The notes under the pieces: model-generated
What the model was told of the DNA's origin: nothing
Database searches by the model: none
Seen by the model: only the letters and a program-made list of their open reading frames with translations
Translations under genes and position numbers: made by a program
Shown here: positions 50,401-55,611 of the stretch, piece by piece
How the letters are laid out: each line of letters begins with the position of its first letter
How positions within the stretch are numbered: position 1 is the stretch's first letter
Assembly (NCBI RefSeq): GCF_900496995.4
Contig: NC_044020.1
Coordinates: 11,612,001 to 11,676,000 of the forward strand
Reading direction: 5' to 3'
Length of the DNA stretch: 64,000 bases
Source of the DNA: Aquila chrysaetos chrysaetos
Lineage: Eukaryota > Chordata > Aves > Accipitriformes > Accipitridae

Positions 50401-51482
50401 GCAATTCTAGTTCTTCAGACTTAAAGTATTCTAGCCTCATAAGTTGATATGACCTACTAAGGATGCAACCCTAGAAGAATAGTATTGAGGTAACTTGAAG
50501 TGCAAATTCAGATCTTGAAGGTGACTAAATGACTACTTGGCTTTTGGTAATTTTGTCAATTTCTTTCAGAAATTACATTTTTATCTCCACTTGGAAGTTA
50601 CCATATGCTTTTTTCCGCTGTTACATGTATGTGGCAAATACTAAAGCAAAACTATTACAAGCTACTACCCTCTCCTACTTAAAAGTATGAAAAGTAATTG
50701 TTCATAGTTAAATTATGGCCCATCTTGCTGAATGCAAGTGTGATGAATGTAAGCCAGCTTTAAAATTCTGTTCTCACTGGGGTCTTTTGACAACTTGCTG
50801 TAGCTGAAAGACAAATCTTTTTGCAAAGCCCATACACTTGCTGCTTAAGATTATGCCTGCAGGCATAATCTTATCCTTCTGTTATACTTATCGTTGCTAA
50901 TGATCTTTAACAGCAGGGTGGAGTGATTCCTCTCAGGTGAGCAGTCCAGAACGAGACAATGAAACCTTTAACAGTGGGGACTCTGGGCAGGGAGACTCCC
51001 GCAGCATCACCCCTGTTGATATGCCAGTGACGAGCCAAGCTGCTACCATACTACCAGTGCACGTCTACCCCCTCCCGCAGCAGATGAGAGTTGCCTTCTC
51101 TGCCGCTAGAACATCTAACTTGGCCCCTGGAACTCTAGACCAGCCAATTGTGTTTGATCTGTTGCTGAACAACCTTGGAGAAACTTTTGATATCCAGCTT
51201 GGTAGGTTCAACTGTCCAGTGAATGGTACATATGTCTTCATCTTCCACATGCTGAAACTAGCTGTAAATGTTCCCCTGTATGTGAATCTCATGAAGAATG
51301 AAGAGGTCCTAGTGTCAGCCTATGCAAATGATGGGGCTCCTGATCATGAAACAGCTAGTAATCATGCAGTCCTGCAGCTGTTCCAGGGAGATCAGATCTG
51401 GTTGCGTCTGCATCGGGGAGCCATCTATGGAAGTAGCTGGAAATACTCCACCTTTTCGGGATACCTCCTTTATCAGGACTAA
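17173..51482 (+). CDS. CAPRIN2: Caprin-2, full gene model in 19 coding exons (1175 aa)
   Basis: Coding exons: 17173-17421, 19415-19477, 23176-23262, 25802-26040, 27411-27493, 29452-29616, 30139-30182, 31529-32374, 37673-37804, 37999-38086, 38812-38867, 39499-39609, 41337-41447, 42075-42227, 45228-45411, 47037-47219, 48493-48593, 49353-49419, 50917-51482. All junctions are AG/GT, and the frame stays open to one stop (3528 nt). Domains: caprin dimerisation region about 60-300, Trp-repeat exon 311-592, G3BP-binding-like motif YNFMQESILDFD at 632-643, S/P/Q-rich linker 680-870, RG/RGG motifs about 905-987, C1q domain about 1040-1175. Caprin-2 is a cytoplasmic RNA-granule protein that restrains translation, and its C1q part is implicated in LRP5/6-Wnt signalling (family knowledge). 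The start at 17173 has a weak context (T at -3, G at +4); a second in-frame ATG at 17251 has A at -3. Two candidate microexons would make it 1204 aa. Confidence 0.95.
19415..19477 (+). CDS. CAPRIN2: CAPRIN2 exon 3 (residues 84-104)
   Basis: 21 codons, LKLEDYKDRLKKGEALNQDQ then L, part of the helical caprin dimerisation region. Acceptor TTGCTGCAG and donor GTAAGT; phase 0 at both ends. Confidence 0.95.
19478..23175 (+). other. CAPRIN2: CAPRIN2 intron 3
   Basis: A 3.7-kb intron, AT-rich and T-rich on the sense strand. No gene or clear transposon is recognised. It contains a perfect 10-bp-stem hairpin at 20351-20377, reported separately. Confidence 0.6.
23176..23262 (+). CDS. CAPRIN2: CAPRIN2 exon 4 (residues 105-133)
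   Basis: 29 codons starting EAVEKYDEVVHNLEFAKELQ and ending in GLSQD. This is the acidic helical caprin motif, conserved between caprin-1 and caprin-2. Acceptor TTTGTAG, donor GTAAGT, phase 0. Confidence 0.95.
23605..24270 (+). mobile_element. CR1 LINE 3' fragment, sense to CAPRIN2
   Basis: The order of blocks matches the 3' third of avian CR1. It runs through GGAGCAGCTCCACTGGAAAGG, a 'GGTCCTTGTGGGCAGCAGGC' block, 'CTGGGCTTGTTGGCCTGG', 'TTTTCAAGACCTGACTGCAC' and a terminal 'GGATAGGTGACATCCCAAGA' block followed by CCTTTCC. It carries many substitutions and indels and has no open frame, so it is an old 5'-truncated copy. It lies in intron 4 and does not touch an exon. Edges are approximate. 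Confidence 0.82.
24271..25801 (+). other. CAPRIN2: CAPRIN2 intron 4, remainder after CR1
   Basis: No gene or further repeat family is recognised. The intron ends at the acceptor TTGAAATAG before 25802. Confidence 0.5.
25802..26040 (+). CDS. CAPRIN2: CAPRIN2 exon 5 (residues 134-213): core of dimerisation region
   Basis: It begins LLKAQKKAQRRESLLKLEAE and includes QVQYVLQNFTQEHVQKDF and LPSKELDYLIRFAKLTCPER, the most conserved caprin block. Length is 239 nt, leaving AG to be completed as serine by the next exon. Acceptor GAAATAG and donor GTAAGT. The basic, helix-rich start and the following LP(S)KELDYL segment match the structured homodimer domain known for caprins. Confidence 0.96.
26041..27410 (+). 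other. CAPRIN2: CAPRIN2 intron 5
   Basis: AT-rich sequence with no recognisable gene. The acceptor CATTTGTTTTAG is at its end. Confidence 0.5.
27411..27493 (+). CDS. CAPRIN2: CAPRIN2 exon 6 (residues 213-241)
   Basis: It encodes VEDQMEQSSLYFWDLLEGSE and then KPVVGTT. The acceptor TTGTTTTAG and donor GTGAGT split serine at the 5' side and tyrosine at the 3' side. The SLYFWDLLEG motif is caprin-specific. Confidence 0.95.
27494..29451 (+). other. CAPRIN2: CAPRIN2 intron 6
   Basis: About 2 kb of T-rich intron with no recognisable gene. Short open frames here (for example 28816-29124 on the minus strand) have no motif or splice support. Confidence 0.5.
29452..29616 (+). CDS. CAPRIN2: CAPRIN2 exon 7 (residues 241-296)
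   Basis: It encodes KHMKDLLSKLLDSGYFESIP, then PTPRTTVPVKELEEEVNRKS and ERTRQMSKGESVKEP. Acceptor TACTCTTCAG; donor GTGGAA at 29617. This donor is weak at positions +4 to +6, but joining to exon 8 restores a caprin-like SVKEPESIMEL sequence, which supports it. Reading through instead reaches a stop at 29649-29651, so skipped splicing would give a truncated protein. Confidence 0.88.
29617..30138 (+). other. CAPRIN2: CAPRIN2 intron 7
   Basis: A short 522-nt intron with a non-consensus donor (GTGGAA). If it is retained, translation ends 11 codons into the intron at the TAA at 29649-29651. Confidence 0.6.
30139..30182 (+). CDS. CAPRIN2: CAPRIN2 exon 8, small (residues 296-310)
   Basis: 44 nt encoding SIMELMKSEIQPQE after a split glutamate. 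Acceptor CTTTCTCTAG, donor GTAAGA, leaving phase 0. The QPQE end joins naturally to FLNRRY in the next exon. Confidence 0.9.
30183..31528 (+). other. CAPRIN2: CAPRIN2 intron 8
   Basis: About 1.35 kb of AT-rich sequence with no gene seen. The acceptor is TTTCTCTGGTCTATATAG. A second AG (in CTCAACAG, 31539) lies 11 nt inside the exon, but using it would break the frame. Confidence 0.5.
31529..32374 (+). CDS. CAPRIN2: CAPRIN2 exon 9: large exon with tandem Trp repeats (residues 311-592)
   Basis: 846 nt, 282 codons, starting FLNRRYLPEAEYSVKKK and ending DMEPKE. Most of it is a degenerate tandem array of 14- to 22-residue units with the core K-[SPA]-W-x-x-x-[VC]-[RK]-x-x, each followed by an E/Q/K-rich spacer (typically EEQEQKKQES). 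I count 13 K-x-W cores plus one variant (REAW). Neighbouring units at about 31895-32010 are nearly identical at DNA level, which suggests recent duplication. The segment is highly charged and probably disordered. The donor GTGAGT follows GAA. Caprin-2 of other vertebrates has a corresponding PKSW-rich region, so the presence is conserved, but copy number may vary. Confidence 0.93.
31596..32312 (+). repeat. CAPRIN2: Coding tandem repeat array (K-x-W units) in exon 9
   Basis: About 14 imperfect copies of a roughly 42-66-nt unit, in frame. Each carries AAG-(CC/TC/GC)N-TGG. Spacers are built from GAA/CAG/AAG codons and differ in length by whole codons, so the array has grown or shrunk in frame. 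Confidence 0.85.
33276..33317 (+). CDS. CAPRIN2: Candidate cassette microexon A of CAPRIN2 (14 codons)
   Basis: 42 nt between the acceptor TTCTTGTGCCTAG and the donor GTATGT, encoding RRERKQKVEHEIKR. Length and phase (0-0) fit exactly between exon 9 (ending EPKE) and exon 10 (starting VPKPV). It contains several CpGs in a CpG-poor intron, which suggests selection. The peptide is strongly basic. I do not recall this segment in the standard human isoform, so inclusion may be tissue-specific, or this may be a chance ORF. Confidence 0.5.
33632..33676 (+). CDS. CAPRIN2: Candidate cassette microexon B of CAPRIN2 (15 codons)
   Basis: 45 nt between a pyrimidine-rich acceptor (CTCTTATTTTTATATAG) and a strong donor (GTAAGG), encoding DRQMDSLSGGQNFDA. 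It is also phase 0-0, so it can be included alone or with microexon A without disturbing the frame. It lies 314 nt downstream of A. Evidence is splice-site quality and frame only. Confidence 0.45.
35013..35053. repeat. Two-copy direct repeat, period 23 bp
   Basis: TTATCAGTGCTGTGTAAA occurs at 35013-35030 and again at 35036-35053 with no mismatch. The 5-bp spacer between copies is TAAAC. It is a small recent tandem duplication in intron 9. Confidence 0.9.
37673..37804 (+). CDS. CAPRIN2: CAPRIN2 exon 10 (residues 593-636)
   Basis: 44 codons: VPKPVHQPAAEFCSTSTLPK followed by DPVLRREKLQDLMTQIQGTY and NFMQ. The acceptor CTCCTTATTAG and donor GTATGT are phase 0. This is the second conserved caprin block. 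Its last residues, YNFMQ, form the first half of the motif that in caprin-1 binds the NTF2-like domain of G3BP1. Confidence 0.95.
37999..38086 (+). CDS. CAPRIN2: CAPRIN2 exon 11 (residues 637-666)
   Basis: It encodes ESILDFDKASPSAIGSSQPP and SVTPASSPV. ESILDFD completes the G3BP-binding-like motif begun in exon 10, then the sequence becomes S/P-rich. Two overlapping donors exist: GTAGGT at 38087 and GTAATA at 38091. The first keeps the frame into exon 12; the second would add 4 nt and shift it. Confidence 0.93.
38812..38867 (+). CDS. CAPRIN2: CAPRIN2 exon 12 (residues 666-684)
   Basis: 56 nt encoding SKEQKLPSQSDFLQQPLQ after a split alanine. The strong acceptor is TTCTTTTTTTTACAG and the donor GTAAGT, phase 0. 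Confidence 0.93.
39499..39609 (+). CDS. CAPRIN2: CAPRIN2 exon 13 (residues 685-721)
   Basis: 37 codons of S/T/A/Q-rich low-complexity sequence starting AAASSMTLHGSNTSLASADQ and ending TPQTQQ. Acceptor TTTTTGCAAG, donor GTAATA (moderate). Phase 0-0, so it could be skipped without a frame change. Confidence 0.85.
39610..41336 (+). other. CAPRIN2: CAPRIN2 intron 13
   Basis: 1.7 kb of AT-rich intron with no recognised gene or repeat. Overlapping short ORFs on the minus strand (39627-40034) have no motif and are not supported. Confidence 0.5.
41337..41447 (+). CDS. CAPRIN2: CAPRIN2 exon 14 (residues 722-758)
   Basis: 37 codons starting ASASLSQETEKYTSQPLYQT and ending KKIEIAQ. Acceptor GCCTTCTTCTAG, donor GTGAGC, phase 0-0. 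Low complexity, probably disordered; skippable in frame. Confidence 0.87.
42075..42227 (+). CDS. CAPRIN2: CAPRIN2 exon 15 (residues 759-809)
   Basis: 51 codons of S/P-rich sequence ending FQSPPASSSSVTITAAPFQA then MQT, a segment recognisable in vertebrate caprin-2. Acceptor TTCTTCCCTCAG, donor GTAAGT, phase 0-0. Confidence 0.94.
42228..45227 (+). other. CAPRIN2: CAPRIN2 intron 15 (3.0 kb)
   Basis: AT-rich with A run 44149-44160. No repeat family is recognised. A splice-flanked 29-nt segment at 43317-43345 was considered and rejected as a coding exon. Confidence 0.5.
45228..45411 (+). CDS. CAPRIN2: CAPRIN2 exon 16 (residues 810-871)
   Basis: It encodes VFKVNAPLPPRKDQETKEDS and then SYSAGYNQSFSTASTQTPPQ, ending SLSS plus one base. 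Acceptor GTTGTAG, donor GTGAGA. The VNAPLPPRK and ASTQTPPQCQL stretches are diagnostic for caprins. Confidence 0.95.
45412..47036 (+). other. CAPRIN2: CAPRIN2 intron 16
   Basis: 1.6 kb of AT-rich intron. It contains a perfect hairpin at 45670-45696 and ends in a possible NAGNAG acceptor (AAGCAG, 47031-47036). Confidence 0.5.
47037..47219 (+). CDS. CAPRIN2: CAPRIN2 exon 17 (residues 871-932): RG-rich
   Basis: It encodes NYQPDGAVPVSNGSLAFYPA, then QTNVIPRPPQPYLNSRGSVR and GSARGGRSLANSYRSPGGYK. The RG/RGG cluster (about residues 907-917) is a typical RNA-binding and arginine-methylation motif of caprins. The tandem acceptor AAGCAG allows an alternative start at 47034 that adds one residue. Donor GTATGT. 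Confidence 0.94.
47220..48492 (+). other. CAPRIN2: CAPRIN2 intron 17
   Basis: 1.27 kb of AT-rich intron with nothing recognised. The acceptor before exon 18 is TTTGAACAG, with a weak pyrimidine tract. Confidence 0.5.
48493..48593 (+). CDS. CAPRIN2: CAPRIN2 exon 18 (residues 932-965)
   Basis: It encodes FDAYRGSPSITNGNYGQLQF then PGRDYAGMPYSQR after a split glycine. G/Y/Q/R-rich, a prion-like composition common in RNA-granule proteins. Donor GTAAGT, phase 0. Confidence 0.94.
48594..49352 (+). other. CAPRIN2: CAPRIN2 intron 18
   Basis: 759 nt with a 17-A run at 48965-48981; no gene. The acceptor is TTGTCTTTTTAG. Confidence 0.5.
49353..49419 (+). CDS. CAPRIN2: CAPRIN2 exon 19 (residues 966-988)
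   Basis: It encodes DVNYQQCYKRGGITSGGPRA and NSR plus one base. It includes an RGG motif, and continues into GWSDSSQ in the last exon. Acceptor TTTTTAG, donor GTAAGG. Confidence 0.95.
49420..50916 (+). other. CAPRIN2: CAPRIN2 intron 19 (last intron)
   Basis: 1.5 kb, AT-rich. Near its 3' end it holds a perfect 28-bp palindrome (50846-50873), a branch-point-like TTGCTAAT (50894-50901) and a tandem acceptor CAGCAG (50911-50916). All three are discussed in the findings. Confidence 0.6.
50917..51482 (+). CDS. CAPRIN2: CAPRIN2 exon 20: terminal exon with C1q domain (residues 988-1175)
   Basis: It encodes GWSDSSQVSSPERDNETFNS, a short linker (SITPVDMPVTSQAATILPV), then a full C1q globular domain from about residue 1040 to the stop. 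Visible C1q marks are VAFSAARTSN near the start, the FDIQLGRFNCPVNGTYVFIF core (G-x-F-x-C-P-x-x-G-x-Y-x-F), NDGAPDHETASNHAVLQL, and the closing GSSWKYSTFSGYLLYQD. C1q domains trimerise, and in caprin-2 this domain is reported to bind calcium. TAA at 51480-51482. The exon is 566 nt coding plus the 3' UTR. If the first CAG of CAGCAG is used, one alanine is added. Confidence 0.97.
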
Positions 51483-51830
51483 AATCCAGTGCGATGTTTA
51501 CAAAAGATCTGCTCCAAACACCTTGGTGGAGGGGGGTGGGACTAGCTTTGCACTTACTACTGACTTTATAGAAGATATATGGTTCCATTATTGGGGGAAA
51601 TGATGGTCCTGTTGTGCAAGGTGAAATCATGGAGTTGGGGTACTGAATCAGCACTAATTTGGCACTTTATCAGTTGTGATGTAGCCTTGCTAGTAAAGCT
51701 GTGAATGTATATTGTTTGCACTTACCCTAAACTGTATTAATGTCCAGCTTACTACACTATTGATTGCCTCAAGTATGGGCTATTCACAATGCCTTGTTGT
51801 GCCTCAATAAAACAAGTTAATATGCATTTT
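51483..51830 (+). other. CAPRIN2: CAPRIN2 3' UTR (proximal form)
   Basis: Sequence from the stop codon to about 20 nt beyond the AATAAA at 51806. T/G-rich sequence follows (GCCAGTGGTCTTTATTTTT), as expected for a cleavage site. The end is inferred. Confidence 0.7.
51806..51811 (+). terminator. CAPRIN2: CAPRIN2 proximal poly(A) signal AATAAA
   Basis: Canonical hexamer 324 nt after the stop codon, followed by a GT/T-rich stretch within 50 nt. This is the best supported 3' end of the gene. Confidence 0.75.
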
Positions 51831-54800
51831 AGTATTAATCTTGCCAGTGGTCTTTATTTTTAAAATATATCAAACAGCTTATTCCTGATGTGGGGTGTAC
51901 ATGCATATTATTACATAGAACTGATCTTCCAAGTTTCAATAATTCAGGATAAACTGTATAGTTTAAATGGGATTACTTGTTTATTTAGTTCTTGCTTGAT
52001 GCCATTCTCAAAAGTGTTCCCTTGATCAAAATGATTTCAAGATCTAGTTACATACCTGCTTCCTTTTTAACCAAAAGGTCTAGAAATTGGAAGTGAAATG
52101 CTACATACTTCATTAGGACTACTTACTTTAAATGCATATCCTGTCAAAGTCTAGCTTTGTCACATCACCTGTCCTTCAGTAGTGATGTAGTTGAAATTCT
52201 TAAATCTCAAAACAGTCAGTGAAGGGCTGGCTCACACTGTTACTCAGCTGCAATATATTTTAAAGTTAAAATTGCTTCACAAGGGTCACAAATGTGTATG
52301 GCTTCCCTCCCCTGTGAGACTTGATTCAGATTGTACTGCAAGTTATCTCCTTTCAGACAACTGCTGAGGAACTTGGTATTTGTAGTTGAAGCCTGCTGCT
52401 TGCCTTTTAAATCAAACCTTGAATACAAATGCTAGGAAGCATTTATGAAATTCCTTTCTTACAGCTAATAGGCTGTGTGACTGGTCTTCAGAAATCTCTT
52501 GTGGCCTGAGAACTGAAAAGCCATGATGTATGTCTTTGTCTAAGCTGCAGCATGTCAAATACTATAAAGCATTTCAATGTTTAAAATAAAATTATGAACT
52601 AGTAAGAAGACTGTAGGTCACTGGCTCTTTATATTTTTAAAAGCTTCAATAGTTTGTTTTAGCAGTAGGAAGTATTTTATCTGAGTGTATTAAGGTAGCT
52701 ACTGCAAAAGCCTGCCTGGTATATCTAAGGGTGGACTAGAACTATGCAATGTAAAAGCAGTTCAGCTATCTGCTTATTAAAATAAAAGCAAAAATCTAAA
52801 TGGAATAAACTTTGGACCTGATATAAAGCTGCTGTTTCTTGGTAACTGGTAAACAATTCTCCCCTGCTACCATGCAGATGCCAAAACAAGTTGTCTGGCA
52901 TGACTTCACAATGGTTTTATTCCAAACTTAGACTTCTTCATACAGATTTTTACAGGGTGATCATACTTCATGTCTTGGTTTAATTCCTTTGGCAAGTTCT
53001 GAGATGAGAAGTTTAGGTGGGACAAAGCTTTAGAGAACCTAGTTTACCACTACAGACAAAAATATCGAGCCTTAACTATTGAATACTAAGCCTGTATTTT
53101 GTTTTTTTAAACATACTAATTCTGACTTTAGCCAATAAAGAGGCTTGTTTCTAGAACACTCTCAACAGGATAAGTGGCAGGAGTTTAACTAGCACTCTTT
53201 TCTTAGACTGTTAACTCTCCTTGTATATTAATATGGGAATATGGTAGATAGGCTTAAGTGCTAAGATAATTTTCAGCTTGCAATAGCTTTGCAGCTGTGG
53301 ACAAACAGACTTCATTGCTCTTCTAACAGACCTGCAACTCTAGATTTTTTTTTTTTCACATGTAGAGCACTGACCCAGTTACCCCTCTCCCAGTCTGTCT
53401 ATTTAGGGACTAGTAAGTAAGTGTGCCCTATTGTGCATGTAGCAGGGTATCCCCTTGCACTTCAGACTGCCTTAGTGCATGCCACTTCATTTAGCATGTA
53501 GCTTATCCTACTTGGTTTTATTATATGTACTTGTTCTTAAAACATACAAAATCCATCAGACAAGTTATCAGTACTAAGAATTGCTAATAAGCTCAGCCTT
53601 TGGCAACCTCAGATATGATTACTGTGAATACATGAAGCACATGTTGCTTTCTAATGCTCTAGTTCAGTCAAGTCTGGACAACTGCTTAGTGGACCCATGT
53701 TACTGCTTCTTTGAGACTAACCTTATTTCTTACTGGCATATCTAGCAAAGCTTTTATGTATCCCTAGCTTGCATATATTTAAGATATTTGAGGTAAACAT
53801 CTCAATTCCAGAGCTGTTTGTCCATCAGTGTAAGATGGAGTACACACTGTCACAGCCAGAAGTGTACGGATATCATGAAATGTGAAATCTAATAGTTATA
53901 TGGTTCCTTGATAGTAAACTTGGCGATAAATCATATAATGGATGGCTTTAAAAAACTTCATATTTTTATAGGCTTTATCAGCCTGAATTAAAATAATCTT
54001 TATAGTACCAGCTACTTTAAAATAAAATGTCTGGGGTTTCCCTGATACTTGTTATAAAAAAAAAAAAGTACAACTTGGACAATTCTCTTCCCATAGAATA
54101 ACTGAAAATATGATGAATTTTATCTTATAGGTTTCTTGCATAGTACCTTCTTACCTAGAACTATTGGTTTTCACTGTTTCTAGTCAGAGCTGTGAACGAA
54201 TCTCTAGCTTACCTCTGTTACAAAAAGGAATATAAGTACATTTGAACAGGTACTGTCATGAAGTTTCAGACTAGATGTGACTCAAAAGGCTAGTATTGAA
54301 CTTAAATGCTAAGCCTGTGTTTAAAAAAATATTGCAAAAGACCAAGCAAAGCACCTTTTTTCCATACCAATAGCTGGCCAAAATTCACTGCTAGAAAATT
54401 GCTATTCTAATCTTCAAAAGACCTGAAAACATGACTTCATATGATTTGCCATAATGAGAAACACTAGGATATTGGTACCTTGTACCTCATTCTTTATGCT
54501 TCTAGATTAATACTTGTTTTTGAAAGCTTCTCAAAGCACTTCAGAGTATTTCAGTGCATTATTTACTGACAGTTTTAGTCTACCTCAGTATGTCCAGACT
54601 AAAGACCTAGATCCATATTCTACTTCTGGGCAAAGCATTTAACAGGTGAGTTTCACAACTTGAAAGTATTTGAGGTAACACTGGTATAGACTTCACGTAA
54701 ATAGTGTCTGCCAATACTTTTTTCCCCCAGAAGTCGTTAAATGAAGTTGCTTGAATTGTTGCACTAGGTAACATACCTTAACTATGTAAGGATGACAATC

Positions 54801-55037
54801 AGGTCTAATTAAAACATATAAAGGGTCATCATAGTTCTGCTAACTTCCTATTGCTGTCTTTGCTATGGAAATTGGATACCACCTAAATTCTTTCCAGTTT
54901 AGTTATCTTGTGCAGCCTGCTGAAGATAAACTATAAGGGTAAGGAACTAATGCTAGGTTTTGATTTGGAATGAGTGAATTTCCATGTTTCCTTCTCTGAG
55001 TTCAGTGAAATACTGGAACTACCTTGAAATGGGAGGG
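51831..55037. other. Downstream of CAPRIN2, with possible distal poly(A) signals
   Basis: No gene is seen. AATAAA hexamers on the + strand at 52585, 52781, 52804, 53134 and 54021 could end longer CAPRIN2 3' UTRs. In AT-rich DNA some are expected by chance. Confidence 0.45.
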
Positions 55038-55611
55038 TGTACTGGTTTTGGCTGGGATAGAGAATTTCTATCAGAGTAGCTGGTATGCTGCTGTGTTTTG
55101 GATTTGTGACCAAAGCAGTGTTGGTAACACAGGGATGCTTTAGTTATTACCGAGCAGTGCTTACGCAGTCTCGAGGCCTTCTCTGTTTCTCATGCTGCCC
55201 CGCCAGCGAGGAGGCTGGGGGGGCACAAGGAGCTGGGAGGGGGCACAGCCAGGACAGCTGACCCGAGGGATACCCCAGCCCACATGAAGTGCTCAACAAT
55301 ACAAGCTGGGGGAGGAAGGGGGAACACTCGAGTTACGGCCTCTGACATCCCAAGTAACTGTTACGCGTGGTGGAGCCCTGCTTTCCTGGAAACAGCTAAA
55401 CACCTGCCTGCTGGTGGGAAGTAGTGAATGAATTCTTTATTTTGCTTTGCTTGCACGCACAGCTTTTGCTTTACTTATTAAACTGTCTTTATCTCAACCC
55501 ACGAGTTTTCTCACTTTTGCCCTTCTGATTCTCTTCCCTATCCCACTGGGGGGGAATGAGCGAGCGGCTATGTGGTGCTGAGCTGCCTACTCATGGGGTT
55601 TAACCATGACA
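55038..55611 (+). mobile_element. Solo LTR of an avian ERVL-type endogenous retrovirus, older copy
   Basis: 574 bp, starting TGTACTGGTTTTGGCTGGGA and ending GGGGTTTAACCATGACA. Block order matches the LTR at 4882-5462 in opposite orientation: a GCACAAGGAGCTGGGAGGGG block, an ATTAAA signal at 55477-55482, 'TCTTTATCTCAACCCACGAG', then the ATCCCACTGGGGG and GAGCGAGCGGC boxes. Where the other copy has TATATAAACTGGGGG, this one has AATACAAGCTGGGGG (about 55298), so its TATA box is lost. The flanks (GAGGG and AAGGT) show no clean duplication. It carries no coding sequence. Confidence 0.85.
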
